DNA from: Kapaibacterium sp044224925
Lineage (GTDB): Bacteria; Bacteroidota; Ignavibacteria; Kapaibacteriales; Kapaibacteriaceae
DNA length: 64,000 bases
Assembly (NCBI GenBank): GCA_044224925.1
Contig: JBGAJM010000001.1
Coordinates: 248,001 to 312,000, forward strand
Direction of reading: 5' to 3'
Shown: positions 24,978 to 32,767 of the stretch, piece after piece
How positions within the stretch are numbered: position 1 is the first letter of the stretch
Layout: each line of letters opens with the position of its first letter
Notes under the pieces: model-generated
The model's input: only the letters and a program-made list of their open reading frames with translations
Database searches by the model: none
Told to the model about the DNA's origin: nothing
Position numbers and translations under genes: made by a program

Positions 24978-26945
24978 GTGGTAAAAGTAAACCCCATACT
25001 GCACAGCATGTTGCAAGAGGCTGAGTCCTACGTGCGGAGCGATCCGCCACGCACGATGGAGATCGCGGCCGAAGCGGAGGAGCTGGCATCGAAGGATCGC
25101 GACGTTCAGTTGCGTGTCCGTGCCGCCTTGCTCCTTTCCCGCGCCTGCATCCACATGGGAAGGACCGACGAAGGGGAAGTGCATGCACGTCGTGCCTTCA
25201 ACTATGCAACGGCGAGTTATGATGTGATCGGCCTCGGTCGGTCCATCAATGAACTTGGTGTCTACTGTTTCATCCGCTCGCGCTTCGACGATGCCTTGCA
25301 GCACTACAAGGAAGCAGAACGGTTGTTCCGATCCTCCAATGCAACGCATGATGTGGGGAAGGTGCTCCTGAACATCGGGAACGTGCATCATCGGCTGGGC
25401 GACTTCGCAACGTCACTTTCGTATTACGAACAGTGCCTCGAGATCGCGCAAGAGGTTGGAGATGAGATACTCGAGGCAAAGGTGCTCACGAACATGACGC
25501 CGTTCTTCGAGTTGCTGATCTACGATACTGAGACATCGTTGAACTATGCGTCGCGCACGATCGAAGTATTCAAAAGGATGGGTGACCTTGTCGGATTGGC
25601 CAAAGCCTATTCCAACATGGCCTCCTATCAGCGTCGCAACGGCGATTACGATGCAGCGATCATGTACTCGCAGATGGCGTTGGATATCGATAAGAAGTTC
25701 TCCGAGCCGATCGACCACTTGTCCAATTACTACAGCCTTGCGTATTCGTATCTCCTGAAGAACGATGTCGTCAACGCGCGAGATGTGATCGATCAGGGGA
25801 TGGAGCTCTCAACGCAGTTCCCGCTGAGTCCCGGCACACTGTATGTGCAGTTGGCAAATGCAAAGGTCATGCTCGCAGAAGGTCGGTACGCCGAGAGTCT
25901 TGAAGAAGCGCTCCGAACAAAGGAAGAGATGCATGCCATGGGGCTGGAAGGTGATGCGTCCGAAGCGGAGCTTGATGTTGCCGACGCATACTCAGCGCTT
26001 GGAATGTATGATAAGTCGAGTCCGATCTATCGTCATATCGTCGAAACGAAAGAGGCTGATACCCGCACACGAATGGATCACCGACTTTCCTATATCCGTT
26101 CGAAGTACGAAGTGCAGCATTCGAAGAACATGGCGGAGATCGAACGTCTGCGCAACGTTGAACTTGCCGAAGCTGTGCGTCGACTCGAAGAATTGAACGC
26201 ACAGAAATCCGAGTATCTCGCATTCATTGCCCACGAGCTCAAGAATCCGTTGAGCACCATTCGTTCCATCGCAGCGCTCCTCACGGCAGATCCGCTCATG
26301 CATACGAAGGAGCGACGTGAGCTTGAAGCGCAGATCCTGACCATCTCGTCACGGATGTTCGACCTGATCACGTCGTTGCTCGAACGAGCACGGACCGAAC
26401 GAGAGCGACCTGAAGAGGTCTCCCTTGTCAATGCAGCCACGGTCTGGACGCATATCGTCATGCAAGCCGGGTATGCGGCACGTGACAAGCAGATCGAGAT
26501 CGTCACCGATGCAGATGCCACATCCTATCCGGTGATCGCAACGGAACAACACCTGGTGACGATCGCGGGGAATCTCTTGTCGAATGCTGTGAAGTTCTCG
26601 CCAGCGAAAAGCACTGTCCGAGTGACGATGCGACAAACGCAATCCACAAAGGGCAATGGCAAGCCGGTTGTGCTGTTCAGTGTTACCGATGAAGGTCCGG
26701 GAATTTCACCGGACGAAATGCCATTACTATTCGAGCCATTCCAAAAGCTCTCTTCAACACCAACTGCCGGTGAACATAGTACCGGACTTGGGTTGCACAT
26801 CGTAAAGCGGGATGTCGAATCGTTGAACGGTCATGTCTGGTGCGAAAGCACGCCCGGCGAGGGAGCATCCTTCTTCGTGGAACTTCCGTTGGCCGTTGAC
26901 GATTCTGAGCGAGGTCCGTTGACCATCGTTCGTAAAATGGCATGA
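24978..26945 (+). CDS. Cytoplasmic sensor histidine kinase with N-terminal TPR array
   Basis: A 655-residue protein with no signal peptide or membrane helix. Residues about 10-380 form TPR helices (ALQHYKEAERLFRSSNATHD; TSLSYYEQCLEIAQEVGDE; AKAYSNMASYQRRNGDYDAA). A coiled coil follows (NMAEIERLRNVELAEAVRR), then HisKA with the phospho-acceptor H419 in FIAHELKNPLSTIRS. The HATPase has an N-box (NLLSNAVKFSP), a G1 box (DEGPGISPDEM) and a G2 box (GLGLHIV). Such TPR kinases usually sense through protein-protein contact in the cytosol. No response regulator is adjacent. The GTG at 24978 is used; an ATG at 25008 is an alternative. The stop overlaps the next start by 4 bp. Confidence 0.88.
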   Translation: MVKVNPILHSMLQEAESYVRSDPPRTMEIAAEAEELASKDRDVQLRVRAALLLSRACIHMGRTDEGEVHARRAFNYATASYDVIGLGRSINELGVYCFIRSRFDDALQHYKEAERLFRSSNATHDVGKVLLNIGNVHHRLGDFATSLSYYEQCLEIAQEVGDEILEAKVLTNMTPFFELLIYDTETSLNYASRTIEVFKRMGDLVGLAKAYSNMASYQRRNGDYDAAIMYSQMALDIDKKFSEPIDHLSNYYSLAYSYLLKNDVVNARDVIDQGMELSTQFPLSPGTLYVQLANAKVMLAEGRYAESLEEALRTKEEMHAMGLEGDASEAELDVADAYSALGMYDKSSPIYRHIVETKEADTRTRMDHRLSYIRSKYEVQHSKNMAEIERLRNVELAEAVRRLEELNAQKSEYLAFIAHELKNPLSTIRSIAALLTADPLMHTKERRELEAQILTISSRMFDLITSLLERARTERERPEEVSLVNAATVWTHIVMQAGYAARDKQIEIVTDADATSYPVIATEQHLVTIAGNLLSNAVKFSPAKSTVRVTMRQTQSTKGNGKPVVLFSVTDEGPGISPDEMPLLFEPFQKLSSTPTAGEHSTGLGLHIVKRDVESLNGHVWCESTPGEGASFFVELPLAVDDSERGPLTIVRKMA

Positions 26946-27670
26946 CCTACTCCCGCTTCCACGTCGTCTTCAATCTTCCTGTTCTCCTGATCCTCCTTCC
27001 GCTCGCATGGTGGCTTGGATGGACGAGTGCGCATACGATCACCCTTGCCGCCCTGCTTGGCATCGTGATGATCGTCACGTCGCCTTGGGACGCCATTGCC
27101 GTTCGCTATGGCATCTGGGATTTTCCCGACGATCGGATCTGGCGCCGCATCAATGCACTGCCGGTAGAGGAGTATGCGTTCTTCTGCATTCAGACCACAC
27201 AGGTGGCCTTGCTGACGTTCGTCATCGTCCATCTTGGTGGTTGGCAGTCGATCGATGCATCGATCACGGATCTGCGAACGGCCATTGCACTTTCCCTTCT
27301 CACGATCGGTTGGATCGTCATCGCATGGCGCACACGTCGCATTCCCACCACGCGACCGCATCTGCACTATGCATGGCATCTCTTTCTGTGGTTCGCGCCC
27401 GTCATCGTGCTCCAATGGATCGTCGGTTGGCCCGTGCTCATCCCGCGCTGGCCGGCCATTGTGATCCCTACGCTCGTGATGGGAACGTATCTGACACTGG
27501 CCGATGTGAAGGCCGTGCGAGAGGGGATCTGGTTCTTCGATGCACGCCGGATCACGGGTCTGCGTATTGCTTCGATCCTACCCTGGGAAGAGATGGCCTT
27601 CTTTTACTGCACGAGTCTTGTGGTGGCACAGAGCTTCGTGATCTTGTTGCCAGAGAGCGCCCGCTCGTAA
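26942..27670 (+). CDS. Lycopene cyclase-domain protein (CrtYc-CrtYd fused type)
   Basis: A 242-residue polytopic protein made of two related halves. Half one has SPWDAIAVRYGIWDFPDDRI and LPVEEYAFFCIQT; half two has VKAVREGIWFFDARRI and LPWEEMAFFYCT. The P-(V/W)-E-E motifs are the hallmark of the heterodimeric-type carotenoid cyclases of Actinobacteria and of the cyclase half of CarRA and related fusions. About seven membrane helices. It would cyclise lycopene or a related carotenoid in the inner membrane. No crtB/crtI genes are in the window. It overlaps the histidine kinase by 4 bp. Confidence 0.85.
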   Translation: MTYSRFHVVFNLPVLLILLPLAWWLGWTSAHTITLAALLGIVMIVTSPWDAIAVRYGIWDFPDDRIWRRINALPVEEYAFFCIQTTQVALLTFVIVHLGGWQSIDASITDLRTAIALSLLTIGWIVIAWRTRRIPTTRPHLHYAWHLFLWFAPVIVLQWIVGWPVLIPRWPAIVIPTLVMGTYLTLADVKAVREGIWFFDARRITGLRIASILPWEEMAFFYCTSLVVAQSFVILLPESARS

Positions 27671-27698
27671 CGTATCTTTGCGTGGCAGTCACACAAAG

Positions 27699-27735
27699 AA
27701 AAAACCCGCTATGCCATACGACATAACGGGTTTTT
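27699..27735. terminator. Bidirectional intrinsic terminator
   Basis: AAAAACCCGCTATG (27699-) pairs with CATAACGGGTTTTT across an 8-nt loop, with one mismatch (C/A). A T-run on the plus side and an A-run on the other let it serve both the cyclase operon (plus) and tRNA-Pro (minus). Confidence 0.9.
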
Positions 27736-27746
27736 CCGTCACTGCG

Positions 27747-27820
27747 TCGGGGTGAGAGGATTTGAACCTCCGACCCCCTCGTCCCGAACGAGGTGCTCTA
27801 CCGGGCTGAGCCACACCCCG
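27747..27820 (-). tRNA. tRNA-Pro (anticodon CGG)
   Basis: The minus strand folds into a standard cloverleaf of 74 nt: acceptor CGGGGTG/CACCCCG with discriminator A, D-stem GCTC/GAGC, and anticodon stem CCTCG/CGAGG around loop TTCGGGA (anticodon CGG). The T-stem GGAGG/CCTCT surrounds TTCAAAT. CCA is not encoded. The gene stands alone with its own promoter and terminator. Confidence 0.97.
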
Positions 27821-27829
27821 AGTGCGGTT

Positions 27830-27860
27830 CAAAATTACGGAACGCATTGGCGATTGCAAA
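27830..27860 (-). promoter_or_regulatory. Bacteroidota-type promoter of tRNA-Pro
   Basis: On the minus strand TTTG (27860-27857), a 19-nt spacer, then TAATTTTG (27837-27830): both boxes and spacing match the Bacteroidota consensus exactly. The -7 box ends 9 nt before the tRNA. This is the best promoter in the window. Confidence 0.8.
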
Positions 27861-27872
27861 TTGAAAGGCGGC

Positions 27873-30044
27873 ATGGAAACGATCAGCATCCTGTTCTCCG
27901 GTTCTGCGTGGATCTATCTTCTTCTCGTGGTGGTTGCCGGTGCGGCCGCCACCTTCACGTATGCGCGCACGCAGCCAGAGATCTCGCGTCCATGGAAGAT
28001 CGTCCTTGCCACCCTCCGAACCCTTGCCCTGGCATTGCTGCTGATCACGTTGTTCGAGCCCGTGCTTCGCTACATCCGTTCGGAGCAGCGCGCGCCACGG
28101 TTGGCCGTGCTCGTCGATGTGTCGCGATCGGCCGGCATGAAGGACCTTGGTGGTGATCGTGCTGCATCGATGCGGGCGGCCGCGTCGACGTTGTTCCGCG
28201 ACGCCGGTTCGGATGCCGACGTGATCCTCTTCGACGCGCGTTCGCGAACCCTTGAAGATCCGTCGGTGGATTCGCTGCAGTTCAACGGACAGCGCACCGA
28301 CATCAGCGCGGCGCTACGAAGCGTCTCCAATGCAGCCATGGAACGTTCCTACGGCGCCGTCGTGCTCGTAAGCGATGGAACGATCACGGCAGGGGATAAT
28401 CCTATCTATGGCGCGGAGCGTAGCGGACTTCCGGTGTACACCGTTGGTGTGGGCGACACGACGCAGCCGAAGGACGTTGTGGCCATGTCGTTGAACGCCA
28501 ATGCGGTGTGCTATATCGGTCAAGCCGTTCCCATTTCTGTGGAACTCCGCTCATCAGGATTTGCAGCCGCCACATCAACCGTTGTGTTGATGCGCGGGAA
28601 CACCGAGATCGGTCGACAAGATGTGGCCATCCGATCGGGAAGCGATCGAACATCGCTGACGTTCTCCTACACACCCACACAAGCAGGCATGCAGAAGATC
28701 ACCGCAAAGGTGCTCGATCTTCCGGGTGAGTTCAGTACGCGCAACAATTCTGTGGTCGACTATATCACGGTGCTGGAGAAGAAGCGTCGTGTGGTGCTCA
28801 TTGCCGGTGCGCCCAGTGCCGACGTGACGTTCGTGCGCGCCGCGCTGCAACGCAACAAGGACCTCGAGATCGTCTCCTTCGTGCAGAAGCAGGGTGCGGA
28901 GTTCTACGAAGGAGTTCCAACAGCGGCGGCCTTCATGAACGCCGAAGCATGCGTGCTCATCGGATTCCCGATCGCCTCGTCGCCCGCCTCCGTCGTCGAC
29001 GTTGTCGCAACCGCCGCACAACGCGGCTGCTCGTTGATGTTCATTCCATCGCAGGCCACCGACTATGGAAAGCTCGGTGCCCTCGCCGATGTGCTGCCGT
29101 TCACGGTGGCCGCAACACGCTCGAACGAAATGATGGTGAGCTCCGATGTGCAACGCTCGGCAACCTCGGACCCGATCTTGAAGATCGTTGGCGATGACGA
29201 TGATGCGAAGCGCTGGAACGATCTACCGCCGGTCTACCGAACAGAGACGTTCGTGCGTGCGGCGCCGCAATCCACCATCCTTGCTACCTCGCGCGTGAAC
29301 AATGTTCCCATGCAGGAACCGCTCATCATGAAGCGCGAGACCGATCGCGTCAAAAGTCTTGCCGTACTCGCCTATGGTCTGTATCGATGGAAGCTCTTGG
29401 GCGTTGGGCCCGGACAGGCACGCGGCACGGCCGTGACCGATGTGTTCTCGCAGTTCATCGACAATTCCATGCAGTGGCTTTCGGTGCGTGAGGATGCAAA
29501 GCATGTGCGTATCAAGCCGGGTCGACTCCTCTACGCCTCGGGCGAGCTGGTCGAATTCACCGCCTCCGTCACCGATGCATCGTATGCGCCTGTAGATGGT
29601 GCCGACGTGTCCGTGACGATCAAGGGCAACGGCATCGAGAAGCGCATCGAGATGGCCCCGCAGGCCAACGGTCGCTATGCAAGTGTTGTCGGCGTGTTAC
29701 CCGCAGGAGACTACACGTATACCGGCAAGGCCACGGCCAAAGGTCAGGACCTTGGTTCGGACAACGGGAGCTTCTCGGTGAGCGATCTTTCGATCGAGTA
29801 CGCCTCCACCACCATGGACATCGAACTGCTCCGTCAACTCGCTGCCCGCACGGGTGGAACGTTCACGCGCGCAGATAGCGTGGAGGGCCTCATCTCGGCC
29901 ATTCGCGCCAATCCTCGGTTCAAGGCCACCACGGTCACCTCCGAACGCGAAACGGCCCTGTGGAGCCTCCCATGGCTTCTCGCTGCTTCCATTGCCATGT
30001 TCGCCACCGAGTGGTTCCTCCGGAAACGCCGCGGCCTGGTATGA
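27873..30044 (+). CDS. Membrane-anchored VWA-domain protein of unknown function
   Basis: A 723-residue protein. Two N-terminal membrane helices (WIYLLLVVVAGAAATFTYA; IVLATLRTLALALLLITLF) precede a VWA-like domain (LAVLVDVSRSAGMKD near 75; AVVLVSDGTITAGDN near 157). Beta-rich middle domains follow (Ig-like; a flavodoxin/glutamine-amidotransferase-like segment VVLIAGAPSADVTFVRAAL). One C-terminal helix (LWSLPWLLAASIAMFATEWF) precedes a basic tail. This layout matches a broad family of BatA-related VWA membrane proteins. The MIDAS is degenerate (D-V-S-R-S retained, other positions unclear). The start is the ATG at 27873. The stop overlaps the downstream glycosylase gene by 4 bp. Confidence 0.75.
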   Translation: METISILFSGSAWIYLLLVVVAGAAATFTYARTQPEISRPWKIVLATLRTLALALLLITLFEPVLRYIRSEQRAPRLAVLVDVSRSAGMKDLGGDRAASMRAAASTLFRDAGSDADVILFDARSRTLEDPSVDSLQFNGQRTDISAALRSVSNAAMERSYGAVVLVSDGTITAGDNPIYGAERSGLPVYTVGVGDTTQPKDVVAMSLNANAVCYIGQAVPISVELRSSGFAAATSTVVLMRGNTEIGRQDVAIRSGSDRTSLTFSYTPTQAGMQKITAKVLDLPGEFSTRNNSVVDYITVLEKKRRVVLIAGAPSADVTFVRAALQRNKDLEIVSFVQKQGAEFYEGVPTAAAFMNAEACVLIGFPIASSPASVVDVVATAAQRGCSLMFIPSQATDYGKLGALADVLPFTVAATRSNEMMVSSDVQRSATSDPILKIVGDDDDAKRWNDLPPVYRTETFVRAAPQSTILATSRVNNVPMQEPLIMKRETDRVKSLAVLAYGLYRWKLLGVGPGQARGTAVTDVFSQFIDNSMQWLSVREDAKHVRIKPGRLLYASGELVEFTASVTDASYAPVDGADVSVTIKGNGIEKRIEMAPQANGRYASVVGVLPAGDYTYTGKATAKGQDLGSDNGSFSVSDLSIEYASTTMDIELLRQLAARTGGTFTRADSVEGLISAIRANPRFKATTVTSERETALWSLPWLLAASIAMFATEWFLRKRRGLV

Positions 30045-30667
30045 CGCCGGTCCTGCCGCCCCACCTCCTCGCCCTCTATCGCACGTCCCGTGATCAGATC
30101 CTGACGCGCTTGGACGACTTCGCCCGCGTCCCTCGCGACGCATGGTTCTATGAGCTCTGCTTCTGCCTCTGCACGCCCCAATCGCGCGCCCGCCATGCCT
30201 TGATTGTCCAACAGACGCTTCAGTCCATGGAGTATCGGGAGAAGGGTGGGGAGGTGGCAGGGATCCTCGCCAACAAAGAGCACTACATCCGCTTTCACAA
30301 CACCAAGGCCCGCCGCATCGAATGGGTGCAGCAGCACTGGGGGGAGATCGATGCACTGCTAGCCTCGGGGCTACCCTCGCCACAGCTCCGGGATGAACTG
30401 GTGACCATGGTCAATGGCTTTGGCCTGAAAGAGGCGAGTCACTTCCTCCGCAACATCGGGCATCGCAACCTGGCCATCATCGACCGTCACCTGCTTCGCT
30501 GTCTCGTCGAATGTGGTGTGTTGGAGGAGGTGCCGACGGTCGGAACGCGCAAGACCTACCTCGACATCGAGGAGCGATTCCGCAGGTTCTGCGAGGGGAT
30601 CGGGGTGGACATGGATGAGGTCGATCTGCTGTTCTGGAGCTCGGTAGCAGGAGAGGTGTTGAAGTAA
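30041..30667 (+). CDS. Ogg2-type N-glycosylase/DNA lyase
   Basis: A 208-residue HhH-superfamily base-excision enzyme. The core LVTMVNGFGLKEASHFLRNI and HRNLAIIDRHLLR contain the catalytic Lys (in GLKEAS) and Asp (in IIDRH) of the Ogg2/archaeal 8-oxoguanine glycosylase group. The length fits. It would excise 8-oxoguanine and nick the abasic site. The start is the ATG at 30041, overlapping the VWA gene stop. Confidence 0.88.
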   Translation: MTPVLPPHLLALYRTSRDQILTRLDDFARVPRDAWFYELCFCLCTPQSRARHALIVQQTLQSMEYREKGGEVAGILANKEHYIRFHNTKARRIEWVQQHWGEIDALLASGLPSPQLRDELVTMVNGFGLKEASHFLRNIGHRNLAIIDRHLLRCLVECGVLEEVPTVGTRKTYLDIEERFRRFCEGIGVDMDEVDLLFWSSVAGEVLK

Positions 30668-30681
30668 TGGGAAGAGGAATC

Positions 30682-30919
30682 AAGGATCAAGGATCAAGGA
30701 TCTACGTAATGAGATCCATAGGACTACGTAGTTATGGGAAGAAAATATGCTAGAAGTCGCCTCAGTAAGCGGCTGGTAAGTTCCTTAAAATAAGGGTACT
30801 TACAAACACTAGCTAGAGTGCTTTCGATTTACGTCCGTAGATATACGTATAAAGTGCTTGCATTGCGTACTAATACGTAGTACATTCGCGCGTGGTATTA
30901 ACGTACGTAAGAGTACGTA
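30682..30919 (+). promoter_or_regulatory. 288-bp spacer with heptamer repeat and six TACGTA palindromes
   Basis: The gap 30668-30955 has no gene. It starts with three AAGGATC heptamers (30682-30702). TACGTA then occurs at 30703, 30725, 30844, 30874, 30904 and 30914. The stretch is A+T-richer than its surroundings. It precedes the VWA-OmpA gene and probably contains its promoter or an operator array. No TAnnTTTG box was found. Confidence 0.45.
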
Positions 30920-30955
30920 ATGCCGCTCAAACTCGAAACTTGAGTGGAGCACGCG

Positions 30956-32344
30956 ATGAACTACAGCAATGGACGAGGTTTCTTTTTCGGCGCGATGGTG
31001 ACGCTGTTCATAGCAGCGTCACAGCTCGCGTCGGCGGTGGTAGCGACCACCCCGGCTGCTCCTGCATTGGGCAAACGATCGGTGTACGACCTCGTGAATT
31101 CGAACACGGCGGCAGCGCATGTGTTGGAAAAGCGGACGACCTCCTCCGGTCTCGAATTCGATGTAGCGCTTTATGACGTGGGTACGGGACGGACGATCGG
31201 TCAGTATGCGCCACCCTTCGTATCACCCCAGGAAGACTATCGTGCCCTGTGGAAGGACTACGTGATCTCCACGCTGCAGATCCCAACGCACCCTGATGAC
31301 ATCAACGTGCTCGAGCAGCGGAAAGTGGAGAACGAGAGCTTTGCCATCGCCTTTGTGTTGGACCACAGTCCGTCCATGACCATTCCTCGTGCCCTTCGAA
31401 TGCAGCGTGCCGTGCAACATGCCCTGTCGCTCTTCGATGCCAACGACTACGTGTCGGTGGTCAAGTTCACCGGCCGGGTCCAAACCGAGGTCCCGCTCAC
31501 GAAGGAGCATGCAACGTTCATGAATGGCTTCAAGGTGAACGGTTTGAATCTCCGCAGTGAAGGCACGGCCATCTATGATGGTGCCATGGCCGCCCTTGAG
31601 CAGCTCGCAACAGCACCGCAGGATTCCAAGCGAGTGATGATCGTCTTCACGGACGGCGAGGACAACTCTTCGGCCATTTCCCTCCAGCAGGTGATCGATA
31701 AAGCTGTAGCGTCCGGCACACAGGTGTTCGCTGTCACGTACGGTGTGGCCAATGACGATCCACTCCATGAAATGACGGCAGCGACCGGTGGACGCGTGAC
31801 ACGGCTGAACGATGTTTACGATTTCGACAAGGTCTTTCTCGGCATGTACAGTGCGTTGCGACACACCTATCGTCTGTCCATTCGCAGTCGTGAGCCCGAA
31901 GCACCAGAGAACATCGTGAGCGCTATCACAACGGTGCACTTGTCCGGAAGCGGCAATGTGCACTCTCGCGACATTCTGGAGATGCTTCCGAAGTCCAACG
32001 TCGAAGTGCCCAACACAGCGCAGACGCAAGAGGCACTGGTCATCAACATGGACGTACAGTACTTGAACGAAGTTGACATTTCTCCAGCCGATGTTGCTGC
32101 ACTTGATAGCATCGCGACCGTGCTGATCCAGCGTCGCGATCTCGCACTGGAGATCTCCCACTTCGGTGAGAACAACACGAACGATCCGGATGGCGTCACA
32201 CTGGCAACACGTCGGACGCAGGCCATTCGTGAGCTGCTGATCCGTCGCGGTGTTCCTTCGGCACGTGTGCACAGCATGGGCAACACGCGACAGCTGAGCA
32301 ACTCCTCTTCGAAGAAGACGACGCTCATCCTGTCGAAACTCTAA
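30956..32344 (+). CDS. Exported VWA plus OmpA-domain protein
   Basis: A 462-residue protein. N-terminal hydrophobic segment (FFFGAMVTLFIAASQLASA) is a signal peptide or anchor. The VWA domain at about 128-300 keeps a complete MIDAS: D136-x-S138-x-S140 in AFVLDHSPSM, Thr in SEGTAIYDG, and Asp in IVFTDGEDNS. The last 110 residues are an OmpA-like peptidoglycan-binding domain (VALDSIATVLIQRRDLALEI; TLATRRTQAIRELLIRRGV; VHSMGNTR). It may link an outer-envelope partner to the wall. The ATG at 30956 has GGAG 6 nt upstream; a GTG at 30944 is an alternative. Confidence 0.85.
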   Translation: MNYSNGRGFFFGAMVTLFIAASQLASAVVATTPAAPALGKRSVYDLVNSNTAAAHVLEKRTTSSGLEFDVALYDVGTGRTIGQYAPPFVSPQEDYRALWKDYVISTLQIPTHPDDINVLEQRKVENESFAIAFVLDHSPSMTIPRALRMQRAVQHALSLFDANDYVSVVKFTGRVQTEVPLTKEHATFMNGFKVNGLNLRSEGTAIYDGAMAALEQLATAPQDSKRVMIVFTDGEDNSSAISLQQVIDKAVASGTQVFAVTYGVANDDPLHEMTAATGGRVTRLNDVYDFDKVFLGMYSALRHTYRLSIRSREPEAPENIVSAITTVHLSGSGNVHSRDILEMLPKSNVEVPNTAQTQEALVINMDVQYLNEVDISPADVAALDSIATVLIQRRDLALEISHFGENNTNDPDGVTLATRRTQAIRELLIRRGVPSARVHSMGNTRQLSNSSSKKTTLILSKL

Positions 32345-32353
32345 CAACGGACC

Positions 32354-32752
32354 TCAACGCAGAGCGTTCTTCACTCTTTCCTGAACGATCGTATCTGCGA
32401 TACACACTTGTACTTGAATACCCTCGGCAACGAGGGTATTCTTGTTTCCGACCCGAGCCTCGATCGCACACGTGATCACCGGTCCACGCACCTGCGTCAC
32501 ACGAGCGGTGATATGCACCGTCGCGCCGATGGCCGTCATGGCCAGATGCTTGATCTGCAATTCCGCACCAACGGCGTTCTCGCCTTCCTCAAAGAAGGGC
32601 TCGATGGCACGACGTGCCGCCACCTCGGCATGATAGGCCAGCCAGAAGGTGGAGTAGACGGCGTGGATCTCACGTCCGTCCAAGCGCGCCGACATCTCGG
32701 GTGTGACCACTACGTCGATCGCTCCCACGCTATTTTCTACGCCTGCCTTCAT
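32354..32752 (-). CDS. FlK-family hotdog thioesterase
   Basis: A 132-residue single hotdog domain. VYSTFWLAYHAEVAARRAIE and VGAELQIKHLAMTAIGATVH match the FlK (fluoroacetyl-CoA thioesterase-like) pattern, with the Thr, Glu and His positions represented (ST, AEVA, KHLA). The natural acyl-CoA substrate is unknown; most FlK homologues are not fluoroacetate-specific. The ATG at 32752 was chosen over a 20-residue extension without similarity. It diverges from mtaB. Confidence 0.82.
   Translation of the reverse strand: MKAGVENSVGAIDVVVTPEMSARLDGREIHAVYSTFWLAYHAEVAARRAIEPFFEEGENAVGAELQIKHLAMTAIGATVHITARVTQVRGPVITCAIEARVGNKNTLVAEGIQVQVCIADTIVQERVKNALR
32417..32440 (+). other. Perfect 10-bp hairpin with GCAA tetraloop inside the FlK-like gene
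   Basis: AATACCCTCG, GCAA, CGAGGGTATT, followed by CTTGTTT on the plus strand. It may terminate the convergent VWA-OmpA transcript although it lies in codons of the opposite gene. Confidence 0.6.
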
Positions 32753-32767
32753 CGTGACACCTAGGAG

